A stretch of 64,000 nucleotides of DNA, from the NCBI RefSeq assembly GCF_003382275.1, contig NZ_QTJX01000001.1, positions 868,001-932,000 of the forward strand, given 5' to 3'. Both the position numbers and the translations under genes were made by a program. Source of the stretch: Flagellimonas nanhaiensis (lineage in GTDB: Bacteria; Bacteroidota; Bacteroidia; Flavobacteriales; Flavobacteriaceae). Below are positions 9,181 through 16,709 of the stretch, one piece after another (the stretch's first letter is position 1; every line of letters begins with the position of its first letter). Under the pieces are notes generated by a model. It did no database searches. It saw only the letters and a program-made list of their open reading frames with translations, and had not been told where the DNA came from.

Positions 9181-9849
9181 TTAAATGAATCCCCTGTTCT
9201 TTGCGGCCAATATCAAGGCTAGATCATTTTGGTTTTCGGTACCAAAAAGAATCTTTAAATGGCGTTTTCTGTTTTCTATGGAGGAAGGTGACAAACGGAT
9301 GTGTTTTTCCAAATCTTTATTCTTGGTACCCTTAGACAAATGATACAATATTTGCCTGTCCTTTTCGTCCAGTTCAATATCATTGGACATTTTCTTGCGG
9401 ATGGCACCCAATGCTTTTGAGGAATAATAGGGAGGGTTAAGGGTTATGGTCTTTACCGCATCTTCTAAGGTCTTGGGGTCAATGTCCGTTTTTACCAGGT
9501 ACCCATCTGGATCTACAGATTTTAGAATACTGTTTATTCTGTAATTGTCGCTATAGGATGACATGTAGACAATCTTGGTCTCAGGAACCAGCTTGCGCGC
9601 CAAAAGACCGAGGTCTTCGCCATTAAAAGGTTGTTCTTCGTTTGGTGGATACAATTGAACATCCAAAAACATGATGTCGTACTTAAAGGAGGTAACGGAA
9701 TCCTCAATGATTTTCTTTCCAGCTTCATAGGTAGTGGCGGTATCCACAATAATACTGTATCCATCAAACTCTATGCGTTCCAAGATAAACTTGTACCCCA
9801 GTATGATCATTTCGTGATCATCAACCGCCAATATCCGAAGTGTCTTCAT
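9181..9849 (-). CDS. LuxR/NarL-family response regulator
   Basis: A 222-residue response regulator. I start it at the ATG at 9849 (MKTLRILAVDDHEM) rather than at the TTG nearer the kinase stop, because the receiver fold begins there. The acidic pair DD, the phospho-acceptor in IMFLDVQL, the Ser in VYMSSYSD and the Lys in GYLVKTD are all present. The C-terminal half (about 155-222) is a LuxR-type helix-turn-helix (IELDEKDRQILYHLSKGTKN...). The gene follows the histidine-kinase gene by 28 nt, so the two form a classical pair. Its targets may include the genes carrying the shared 28-nt element; this is inferred. Confidence 0.92.
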   Translation of the reverse strand: MKTLRILAVDDHEMIILGYKFILERIEFDGYSIIVDTATTYEAGKKIIEDSVTSFKYDIMFLDVQLYPPNEEQPFNGEDLGLLARKLVPETKIVYMSSYSDNYRINSILKSVDPDGYLVKTDIDPKTLEDAVKTITLNPPYYSSKALGAIRKKMSNDIELDEKDRQILYHLSKGTKNKDLEKHIRLSPSSIENRKRHLKILFGTENQNDLALILAAKNRGFI

Positions 9850-9877
9850 GTCTACCGTTTTGCTGATCGTATCCAAG

Positions 9878-11974
9878 TTATGCCTTTATCATTTTTTCGG
9901 GTTGTTCTACGCGCTCAGTTTTGGTCAGTCCCAAATAACTGTCGGGAATATCCACCGTTAAGGTGGTTCCGTCTCCTTTTTTGCTCTCTATTTTTAGTAC
10001 TCCTTTGATCTTCTTTACCCTTGAGGCCACATTGCGCAGACCAATTCCGCGTTTTCCCTTGCCAACATCAAACCCAACACCATCATCCGAGATACTCAAC
10101 CTTAACACGTTGTCATAGATTCCAAAATCTATGGCCATGTTCTTGCACTGGGCATGTTTTACACTGTTCTGCATTGACTCTTGAACAATCCTGTAGATAT
10201 TGATCTTAACATCTCCCTGTAGGCTGTCCCAGTCAACATCTGGGTTGTATATAAAAGAACAAGAAATACCGGAGGACTTGCCAATGTTGTTGATAAGCTC
10301 CTCCAGAGACACGATAAAATTATGAATTTTTTGGTAAGAGGCATCACTAAGTTCATGGGATATAGAACGAATTTCTTCTTCAACTTCCCGAAGTTTTTCA
10401 ATGAAATCTGCCCGCTGCTCCATTGAAGCTTCGTCATCTTTTTCGTTCAATCCGCCAAGAATCAACCTAATACCTAGCATTTGTCCCAAAATGCCATCGT
10501 GGAGCTCTTCTGAAATTCGCTTTTGCTCCAATTGTTGCCCTTCCTTGAACTTTCCTTGTTGGGCCAACATAAGATTGTAGATCTCCTGATTGCTCTCTTG
10601 CTGCTTTTGTTGGAATTTAAGCCTGTTGTTGTGCACGCGCTGCGATACAATAATGAGTAAGGCCAAACCTAAAAGTACCAATCCTAAAGCAGCCGCGATC
10701 CAAATTTGTTTTTGACGGGCCAATACCTCGTTTTCCTGGATTACTTCGTCAGTCTCTAAACGTATGCGCGCAAACTTGTCCCGTTTGGTACGCTCTTCTT
10801 CCTGTATGGTCTCATTAAGTTGGTAGTATTCATTGGAGTAGGTTACGGCATTAGGGCTGTCCAATTGGGTAAGGAGCATGAGCACCTCCAAACGACGGTC
10901 ATTGTTAAGGGTCTGTTCTGCCAATGCTTTTGACTCCAGGGCATATTGTATAGCTTGGGCCGTGTCCTGTTCTGCTGCCAATATCTCCGCATAAAATTGT
11001 TTGGCCCGGGCCTGCTCATATAGATAGCCCAAACTGTCATTGATTCGTACACCTTGCTCTATAAGCTGTTTACTTCGTTCATAATCACCGCTTGTTTTAA
11101 ACAGGGTATGTGCATGACTCACCATAGCTCTGGAGTACAATCTTGGGTTTGCAGATTCCAAACCTGTATCTTTCAACACGGAGCTATAGATTTTTTCTGC
11201 GGCAGAGTAGTCTTCCATGGCCATATACTCGGTTGCAACGTTATTTTGGTTCTGCCAGACCAGTCTGGTTTTCTCCGAAGTGTCTAATTTATTTAGGTAA
11301 GAACCGGCTTTCTCATAGTATTCCAGGGATTTTTTGGAATTTTTCATGCCACTGGCGATAACACCTAAAACATTATAACTGTTGTAGATTCTTTTGTAAT
11401 CTTCTAAATCATTGAAAATCTTTAGAGCTGCTGAAATGCTGGTCTCGGCCCCCAAATAATCTTTATAGGAATCCTGAATCCGTCCCATACTGTAAAGCAT
11501 TCTTCCCTTTAGGGAACGGGAGGTGGAATCTACGGGAAGTTGGGTAAAACTTTGATGCGCATTTTTAAGATGGAAATAGGCACTGTCCAGTACGCTATAC
11601 GATTGAAAAAAATAGGCCAAATCCCAATGGGATTCCCCTAGGGTCATATACATATTAGCATCTTCTGACAGTTCTATGACCTCCTGATTTATTTTTCTAA
11701 AACCCAAAGAATCTGGCAAGTTTTTATAAGCCAATGAAATCCGGGAAAGATGATCTAGTTTCAGGGTGTCGTTAGAATATTCAAAGGCTATGTTCCTAGC
11801 CCGGACCAGAAATCGCCTGCGTTCTTCCATAGGAAGTTGGGTACTGTCCCGACAAATTCGAACCAACTCTTTGATTTGTTGGGACCGCGAATCTGTACCA
11901 ATGGGGTCAGTTCGGGTAGGCCCGTTGCAAGCTGCAATAAGGCCAAAAATCAATATTAAATAACTATATTTCAA
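9878..11974 (-). CDS. TPR-containing lipoprotein-type sensor histidine kinase (HisKA_3 family)
   Basis: A 698-residue protein. The N-terminus has a lipobox (GLIAAC, Cys16), followed by a long tetratricopeptide-like region (about 60-390, e.g. YNSYNVLGVIASGMKNSKKSLEYYEKAG) that would face the periplasm. A membrane span (IWIAAALGLVLLGLALLIIV) lies near 425-445. The cytoplasmic kinase has the H-box EELHDGILGQ with His492, the N-box RIVQESMQNSVKHA, and glycine boxes DDGVGF and GIGLRNVASR. HisKA_3 kinases pair with LuxR-type regulators, as here. TPR sensor domains usually bind peptides or proteins. Two tiny secreted or membrane proteins are encoded just upstream, making them candidate partners. Confidence 0.93.
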   Translation of the reverse strand: MKYSYLILIFGLIAACNGPTRTDPIGTDSRSQQIKELVRICRDSTQLPMEERRRFLVRARNIAFEYSNDTLKLDHLSRISLAYKNLPDSLGFRKINQEVIELSEDANMYMTLGESHWDLAYFFQSYSVLDSAYFHLKNAHQSFTQLPVDSTSRSLKGRMLYSMGRIQDSYKDYLGAETSISAALKIFNDLEDYKRIYNSYNVLGVIASGMKNSKKSLEYYEKAGSYLNKLDTSEKTRLVWQNQNNVATEYMAMEDYSAAEKIYSSVLKDTGLESANPRLYSRAMVSHAHTLFKTSGDYERSKQLIEQGVRINDSLGYLYEQARAKQFYAEILAAEQDTAQAIQYALESKALAEQTLNNDRRLEVLMLLTQLDSPNAVTYSNEYYQLNETIQEEERTKRDKFARIRLETDEVIQENEVLARQKQIWIAAALGLVLLGLALLIIVSQRVHNNRLKFQQKQQESNQEIYNLMLAQQGKFKEGQQLEQKRISEELHDGILGQMLGIRLILGGLNEKDDEASMEQRADFIEKLREVEEEIRSISHELSDASYQKIHNFIVSLEELINNIGKSSGISCSFIYNPDVDWDSLQGDVKINIYRIVQESMQNSVKHAQCKNMAIDFGIYDNVLRLSISDDGVGFDVGKGKRGIGLRNVASRVKKIKGVLKIESKKGDGTTLTVDIPDSYLGLTKTERVEQPEKMIKA

Positions 11975-12025
11975 TAGGTTGTAATAAAAACCGATACGTT
12001 TTTGCTTTCTTTTACTACAAGGTAC

Positions 12026-12060
12026 TAAAAAAGCCCCATACCGTAAAAGGTGATGGGGCT
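12026..12060 (-). terminator. Terminator after the small-protein pair
   Basis: AGCCCCA (12032-12038) pairs with TGGGGCT (12054-12060), with an inner ACC/GGT extension. On the minus strand the hairpin is followed by a T-run (A-run at 12027-12032). It separates the two small genes from the kinase gene. Confidence 0.8.
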
Positions 12061-12081
12061 ATGTTTCTATTTCAATTACTT

Positions 12082-12303
12082 CTACAATTGCCTTTCGTCA
12101 TTAAGTGAATCAACATCAAAATCCCCGTTGTTAAGTCGCGATTGACTTTTATGATATGTATTTGGAGAAGTTATTGCTTCAGATTCAATGCTCGATATGG
12201 CAGTGCTGTTACTTCTTTCGTTTTGGGTATACATATATTGTCCTAAACATAATGTAAGCATGACAATAACTGTACCCAAATGGTACAATCTAATTAAAGT
12301 CAT
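12082..12303 (-). CDS. Small single-span or secreted protein, 73 aa
   Basis: The start ATG (12301-12303) overlaps the TAA of the 54-aa lipoprotein gene (TAATG), so the two are translationally coupled. One hydrophobic segment (about residues 7-24, YHLGTVIVMLTLCLGQYM) is followed by a polar, Ser/Asn-rich tail ending DFDVDSLNDERQL. It could be a membrane-anchored small protein or a signal-peptide-bearing precursor. No homologue is recognised. A terminator follows. The strict overlap and own terminator support a real two-gene unit. Its position next to a TPR sensor kinase suggests a signalling or accessory role, which is inferred. Confidence 0.6.
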   Translation of the reverse strand: MTLIRLYHLGTVIVMLTLCLGQYMYTQNERSNSTAISSIESEAITSPNTYHKSQSRLNNGDFDVDSLNDERQL

Positions 12304-12467
12304 TAGTTGTCGTTTCTGCCGTCTTCGGTTGTCTCGTGACCATCTGTTGATTCTTGATCTAAAGTCTCAAAAAGGTCCACGGTTTCCTGCACATCAGTGT
12401 CCGTCTCGCAAGAGATCATTCCCATAGTCATCGCTACAATTGCCAAGATGCTTACTGCTTTCTTCAT
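12303..12467 (-). CDS. Small acidic lipoprotein, 54 aa
   Basis: A short gene that automatic callers easily miss. It starts MKKAVSILAIVAMTMGM and has a good lipobox MISC with Cys20. The predicted mature peptide is only 35 residues and very acidic (13 Asp/Glu), e.g. VDLFETLDQESTDGHETT, ending EDGRNDN. Its stop overlaps the start of the 73-aa gene. Small Cys-anchored acidic proteins with a TDG..T..(D/G)R tail recur in flavobacteria to my recollection, but I know no function. A secreted or surface peptide encoded beside a periplasmic-TPR histidine kinase is a candidate ligand or modulator. Confidence 0.7.
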   Translation of the reverse strand: MKKAVSILAIVAMTMGMISCETDTDVQETVDLFETLDQESTDGHETTEDGRNDN

Positions 12468-12608
12468 AATAATTTAGTTTAATTGGTTAAAGATTATGGT
12501 TAGTGACACCAAATTATTCAACCGTAAAAAGAGAGTACAGCAAGCGGGCCTATATTTAGTAGTTAACCCATTTCTATTAGAATTTTACAGGAATCTACGA
12601 GAATTTGT

Positions 12609-13343
12609 TCAATTAAGGGCGCGTATAGCACTTTTTGAGAGCATATCCTTTAGGGCATCTATCTTGTCCTTATAGGTTTTGGAGAACGGGAGTTCTTCTT
12701 CTCGGTCGTTGCGCAGGGTACATATATTCTTGCCATAATTGATACGGGAAACGTACCTGCTGTTGAGAATATAGCTCTGATGGATACGTACAAAACTCTT
12801 GGGGAGTCTTTGTTCAAAGGACTTTAGAGTTTTAAAGGCACTGACCACGTTGCCGTCTTTCATAACAAAGTCCGTAGCATTGTTGTCAGATTTTAGGTAT
12901 AGGATATCACTGGTGTCCAGATACCTATAATCATTATATGATTTTAAGCAGATGGTGGAGGGCAGAAGCTGCTTGGGGTGCCTTTTGCGAAGGCGCATAA
13001 TGGTCTTGCGGATGTCAAACTCATTATGAGGGAGGATCCAATAGTCGAAAAAGCCACTTTTAATAGCGTTGTAGGCATGTTGTTTAGATGTGGAGAAGCC
13101 AATTATAATAGGAAGCGTCTGAATGTATTGGTTGAGTTCGGATATCATCTGAAAATAGGACATGCTGTCGTGGTTCAGATTGACCAGGACAACTTCGGGG
13201 GTGTGTTTTAGGATGCAATCGAGTCCTTCTTCCGAACTTTGTGCCGTTGCCGCACAGATAAAATCTCCATGCTCCTGCAGGTAAAGTTGCAACTGCAGTT
13301 TTGAGGAGGCGTCGGCGTCAATGATCACATAAGTATATTCCAT
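12609..13343 (-). CDS. LytTR-type DNA-binding protein with a degenerate receiver domain
   Basis: A 244-residue protein. Residues 1-120 follow the receiver fold, but the phospho-acceptor Asp is Asn55 (VVLVNLNHD), the conserved Lys of the xKP motif is Leu104 (DYWILPHN), and the acid pair is D9-A-D11. The C-terminal LytTR domain (about 135-240) is intact: CLKSYNDYRYLDTSDILYLK, FVRIHQSYILNSRYV. It should therefore bind DNA without ordinary phosphorylation. No kinase gene is directly adjacent. The shared 28-nt element lies about 57 bp upstream of its start, suggesting co-regulation with the 216-aa gene, or autoregulation. Confidence 0.88.
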   Translation of the reverse strand: MEYTYVIIDADASSKLQLQLYLQEHGDFICAATAQSSEEGLDCILKHTPEVVLVNLNHDSMSYFQMISELNQYIQTLPIIIGFSTSKQHAYNAIKSGFFDYWILPHNEFDIRKTIMRLRKRHPKQLLPSTICLKSYNDYRYLDTSDILYLKSDNNATDFVMKDGNVVSAFKTLKSFEQRLPKSFVRIHQSYILNSRYVSRINYGKNICTLRNDREEELPFSKTYKDKIDALKDMLSKSAIRALN

Positions 13344-13399
13344 GGATAAAATCCTTGGTGCAATTTACTAACAGCCGAAAAAAACTCGTTGCAGATTTG

Positions 13400-13427
13400 C
13401 CTTAAAAAAACTGGGGATTTCCCTCAA
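13400..13427 (-). promoter_or_regulatory. Upstream element shared with the 216-aa gene (copy 2)
   Basis: See 9073-9100: 23 of 28 positions are identical, and both copies are upstream of minus-strand genes at similar distance. This copy also contains GGGAAATCCC on the minus strand, a near-palindrome. Confidence 0.45.
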
Positions 13428-13473
13428 AATCAGGAAGTTTTCTTACGATTCCCTATATTTTTTTCTTAAAATG

Positions 13474-15015
13474 TTAATTTTCGTTGACAAATTCGTAAGC
13501 ACCCAGATCCGGATTTTGGGTGCGATCTATACCCAAAATATCGAAAGGAATCGGGTCGATTAGATCAGGAGTTGCTGCATCCAGGGCGGCAGAATTGAAT
13601 CCTATTTGAAATTGGTTATCAAAAGGAAGGGAAAACTCTGGAGATTGGTTCAGGATTATATTCTCATAGCTGTTTGTATCCCCAAAATCGTAAAGCGGAT
13701 CATTGGCGAAGCTGTTGTTGGAATCATCAAATTGCAACAGACAATTCAAAAACTTAAAATTGAAGTCGGCCGCCGGGTCTTGAAGTAGGGTAAGTTCCAA
13801 AGGCAAGGTTCCATGGACAATACTGTTGATGAAATCGGCCTGTTCCAGGTTTTGGGTGGTATCTCCATCATAATTACCTATGGTAAGGGTGGGACCACTT
13901 CTAAAACCATTGCTCCAATAATTGGCCAGGGTACAGTGCACAAAACTGTAATTACCTCCCAGGTCTATTCTGGCAGAAGCACCACCTGCATTGCCCAATA
14001 CCGTATTCTTGGCAGTGATATAGGCAGAAGTTGCCCAAAGATTGTCGTTTACGCTATTATATATTTGGGTATTGGTTAAGGTTAGGGTAGGGGTTGCCAG
14101 TTGTCCGTCACCATCTACTCTAAGGCCCGTGGTGGCATTTTTAATGGTTAAATGGGATAGATGATTACCGGTACTCCCTTCTTTGATCCACACAGTGCCC
14201 CATTGCCCAGGTTCTTGTGCGTAAGTGGTTTCCAATCGGTCTCCTTCAAAGATGACCTCATTTTCAAGTTCTTCTTGGTCTTCGCTCAATGCTCCATTGA
14301 CCATAATCGAAGCTCCTGAATCGACTACAAGTCCTGCATTTTGATGAAAATGTACCCTAGTTCCTGGTTCCATGCTCAAGGTTGTTCCATCAGCTACGGC
14401 GGCATAGCCGTAGATCACATAAGGTTTTTCATTGGTGAAGAGTAATTCATCCGGTTCAAGGTAAAACCCTTCTACCCGAATCTCACCACCATTTTCATCT
14501 GTTCCCAAAACCAAAGATTCTTTATTTCCATTTGGGAGCGTTGCCGGAAAGAGAAACACCGCATCTTTTACTAAAGTAACCAGCGGCACCTGCTGTATTG
14601 CAGAACCTTCTCCAAATAAAAGGTCCTCAATATATAGGAATTCATTTTCGGGAAGCCCAGTGGCATCAAAAGTGGTTTCAATAAAAACAAAAAGGCTGTC
14701 CTTGGCCAAAAGCGGGATATCTTGAAACTCTTTTCCCGCCATTCCATCTACATTGAGGCGGTAGCTACTTTGCTGTCCGGTTTCCAGACCAACATAAGGA
14801 ATAAGGATGTCCTCGCTGCTTCTATTGTAGACCTTTAAAGAATAGGTGCTGCTGCCGATATTGGAAAAAATGGTGTCCAGGAATACGGTATCCTTGGAGA
14901 ATTCAAGATTTCCAGAACTTGGGGCATACTCAAAATCCTCCCGGCATGAAGCTGAAAGAATCAGGAGGCCCAATACCAACCCTGTTGCCAACCATTTTAT
15001 TCTTGAACGTTGCAC
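13474..15015 (-). CDS. Lipoprotein with predicted right-handed beta-helix (parallel beta repeats)
   Basis: A 513-residue protein with a lipoprotein signal (LILSASC). It starts at GTG (15013-15015), which overlaps the TAG of the thioesterase gene. Residues about 25-150 look Ig-like (FSKDTVFLDTIFSNIG...). Residues about 200-450 carry serial short strands with Asn/Thr turns (LSHLTIKNATTGLRVDGDG, LTLTNTQIYNSVND) typical of pectate-lyase-like beta-helices. The C-terminus FDILGIDRTQNPDLGAYEF resembles the closing motif of such bacterial repeat proteins. No catalytic residues can be assigned. It is probably surface or periplasmic. Third gene of an overlapping operon with glutaminyl cyclase and thioesterase. 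Confidence 0.72.
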   Translation of the reverse strand: MQRSRIKWLATGLVLGLLILSASCREDFEYAPSSGNLEFSKDTVFLDTIFSNIGSSTYSLKVYNRSSEDILIPYVGLETGQQSSYRLNVDGMAGKEFQDIPLLAKDSLFVFIETTFDATGLPENEFLYIEDLLFGEGSAIQQVPLVTLVKDAVFLFPATLPNGNKESLVLGTDENGGEIRVEGFYLEPDELLFTNEKPYVIYGYAAVADGTTLSMEPGTRVHFHQNAGLVVDSGASIMVNGALSEDQEELENEVIFEGDRLETTYAQEPGQWGTVWIKEGSTGNHLSHLTIKNATTGLRVDGDGQLATPTLTLTNTQIYNSVNDNLWATSAYITAKNTVLGNAGGASARIDLGGNYSFVHCTLANYWSNGFRSGPTLTIGNYDGDTTQNLEQADFINSIVHGTLPLELTLLQDPAADFNFKFLNCLLQFDDSNNSFANDPLYDFGDTNSYENIILNQSPEFSLPFDNQFQIGFNSAALDAATPDLIDPIPFDILGIDRTQNPDLGAYEFVNEN

Positions 15016-15407
15016 TATTCCTGAAACAGTTTTTGAACGGATTCCGGTACACGCTTGGGCCTAAATGTCTTGGCATCCAAAAGGCACCACTCCGTACAAG
15101 CCTTAACTATAAGGTTGTTCGTTTTATTGTCCTTGATTTCCACTATCCTTATGGATAGCGGGCCTTTGGTTTCTTGTATATAGGTGTTTAGTTGGAGTGT
15201 ATCGCCCAATTTGGCAGACCTATGATAGGAAATATTATGGTTTTTGACCACCCATACCACCTCGTCACGAATCTGGGGTGTGGTTGCCTTTATCCAATGT
15301 TTTTTAGAGATTTCCTGGATCCATTCCACATATCTGACATTGTTTACATGGTCCAGTTCGTCCAGATCTTCCTCGGTAACTTTTAGGACCTCACTATAGG
15401 TTTGCAT
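15015..15407 (-). CDS. Acyl-CoA thioesterase, hotdog (4HBT/YbgC-like) family
   Basis: A 130-residue single-hotdog protein, the usual family size. LDELDHVNNVRYVEWIQE is the 4HBT signature: an Asp/His-Val-Asn context before the central helix. The later strand residues NHNISYHRSAKLGDTLQLNTYI match the family pattern. Such enzymes hydrolyse acyl-CoA thioesters in the cytoplasm. The start (15405-15407) overlaps the glutaminyl-cyclase stop (TAATG), and its stop overlaps the next start (TAGTG), so the three genes form one tightly coupled unit. The functional connection is not obvious. Confidence 0.85.
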   Translation of the reverse strand: MQTYSEVLKVTEEDLDELDHVNNVRYVEWIQEISKKHWIKATTPQIRDEVVWVVKNHNISYHRSAKLGDTLQLNTYIQETKGPLSIRIVEIKDNKTNNLIVKACTEWCLLDAKTFRPKRVPESVQKLFQE

Positions 15408-16486
15408 TAATTTTTCTTAAGGATTTTTACCTCGAAGAGCTTGTCCCAGTTTTTGCCCGTTACAAAAAAGGTACCTCTTTCTTTATGGTAGGCCACCCCA
15501 TTGAGCACAGAATTGGCATCGTCCCAGTCCTGACTCTTTTTGATCTTGCTCTTTAATCCTCCAAAGTTAATGACGCCTTCAATGGCACCCGAAACGGCAT
15601 CAATGATCATCATGCTCTCCCTTTGGTACACGTTGGCGTAAATTTTTCCATTTACATATTCCAGTTCGTTGGCCTTGTTAAAGATGGATTTGTTGGTGAC
15701 CGTTTCAATATAGCCTTGTTCTTCAAGCGTGCTGGGATCCAAAAACCAGATTCTTTCAGTGCCATCACTTTTGAAAAGTTTGGTTCCATCATTGCACAGT
15801 CCCCAACCTTCCCTGCTTTCACCATAACTGAAGTTCTGTAGCTTTTCCAGGTTGGAAGGGTCGTAGACATACCCAAAACCACTTTGCCAGGTTAATTGGT
15901 ACAGTTTATTGTTCAGAACGGTAAGGCCTTCGCCAAAAACGGTTTGCTCCAAATCTATTCTTTGAATGATCTCGCCAGTTTCATAATTTACCTTTCTCAC
16001 TGTGGATAACCCTCTCTTTCCAGTACTTTCATACAGCACACCCTCATAAAACTCCAATCCCTGGGTATAGGCAGAAGTATCATGTGGATAGGTGTTCAGG
16101 ATTTCGTATGTATAGATTTCCGGTGCAGTAGCGGATAACAATCGAAGATTTTCACGAATCTCAACAGATTGTTCTCCATATTTGATTTGGGCAGTAAGTT
16201 CTTTGTTGCCTAGGGTTCTTGGGTTGAGGGTAAGCTTTCCGTTTTCCACCGGAATTTCTTCCCCGTCCATAAAATAGTGGACCTCGGTTACGGGAATGTC
16301 TCCTTTGTTCTTTATGGACACAGCTACTTCCTGGCCATGGACCAGTTTGTTCTTGTTGCCTTCCAATTCAATTGAAAATAGCTTGGATGGGTCATTTTCG
16401 CCACCACATCCTAGAAAAAAAAGTAAAAAGCTGAATATTGATAATAACTTGACCATTGTCTTTAGGGCATGTTTCATAGTTAGCAT
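15407..16486 (-). CDS. Glutaminyl-peptide cyclotransferase (glutamine cyclotransferase family), lipoprotein
   Basis: 359 residues from the first ATG; internal ATGs at residues 4 and 11 are also possible because the signal sequence proper begins at MVKLLSIFSFLLFFLGCGG (lipobox LGCG). Residues about 25-110 form an extra N-terminal domain. The glutamine cyclotransferase beta-propeller occupies about 115-357: YPHDTSAYTQGLEFYEGVLYES, FGEGLTVLNNKLYQLTW, EGWGLCNDG and NELEYVNGKIYANVY are characteristic. It converts N-terminal Gln of exported proteins to pyroglutamate. Other Bacteroidota use such enzymes on signal-peptidase-processed periplasmic proteins; that role is inferred here. Confidence 0.92.
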   Translation of the reverse strand: MLTMKHALKTMVKLLSIFSFLLFFLGCGGENDPSKLFSIELEGNKNKLVHGQEVAVSIKNKGDIPVTEVHYFMDGEEIPVENGKLTLNPRTLGNKELTAQIKYGEQSVEIRENLRLLSATAPEIYTYEILNTYPHDTSAYTQGLEFYEGVLYESTGKRGLSTVRKVNYETGEIIQRIDLEQTVFGEGLTVLNNKLYQLTWQSGFGYVYDPSNLEKLQNFSYGESREGWGLCNDGTKLFKSDGTERIWFLDPSTLEEQGYIETVTNKSIFNKANELEYVNGKIYANVYQRESMMIIDAVSGAIEGVINFGGLKSKIKKSQDWDDANSVLNGVAYHKERGTFFVTGKNWDKLFEVKILKKN

Positions 16487-16517
16487 ACTTAATCATCGAA
16501 ATTAAGGATGAAATAGG

Positions 16518-16548
16518 ATTGCGGCAAATTTAAAAGGTCGTATATTTG
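16518..16548 (+). promoter_or_regulatory. Canonical Bacteroidota promoter for the SRP RNA gene
   Basis: ATTG (16518-16521), exactly 19 bp, then TATATTTG (16541-16548), a perfect TAnnTTTG -7 element. The mature RNA is predicted to begin at 16554, six bases further on. Confidence 0.85.
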
Positions 16549-16553
16549 CATTT

Positions 16554-16647
16554 GGCAAGTCCTACACGACCAGCTCCTGCAGAATCCCCCAGGGCGGGAA
16601 CGCAGCAAGGGTATGTGGTCGTAGCGGTGCGATGTAGGTAGCTTGCC
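16554..16647 (+). ncRNA. ffs: Small signal recognition particle RNA (4.5S type)
   Basis: About 94 nt. The terminal arms GGCAAG and CTTGCC close a long hairpin, with CCTACAC pairing toward GATGTAGG. The apical domain contains CAGGGCGGGAACGCAGCAAG, the conserved SRP Alu-less helix 8 with GGAA-type tetraloop and asymmetric loop that binds Ffh. A T-run after 16647 terminates transcription and a canonical promoter lies directly upstream. It acts with Ffh in co-translational targeting of inner-membrane proteins. Confidence 0.93.
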
Positions 16648-16709
16648 TTTTTTTGTACCCTAAATTCTCATGATCATGTATCTTTCCCTTCCAAAAGTAA
16701 ACTGTGAAC

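Noticed and set aside
12026-12060. Attenuator for the kinase gene
   Set aside because: The hairpin and T-run lie just past the stop of the small-gene pair and upstream of the kinase gene's own leader; a simple terminator explains it.
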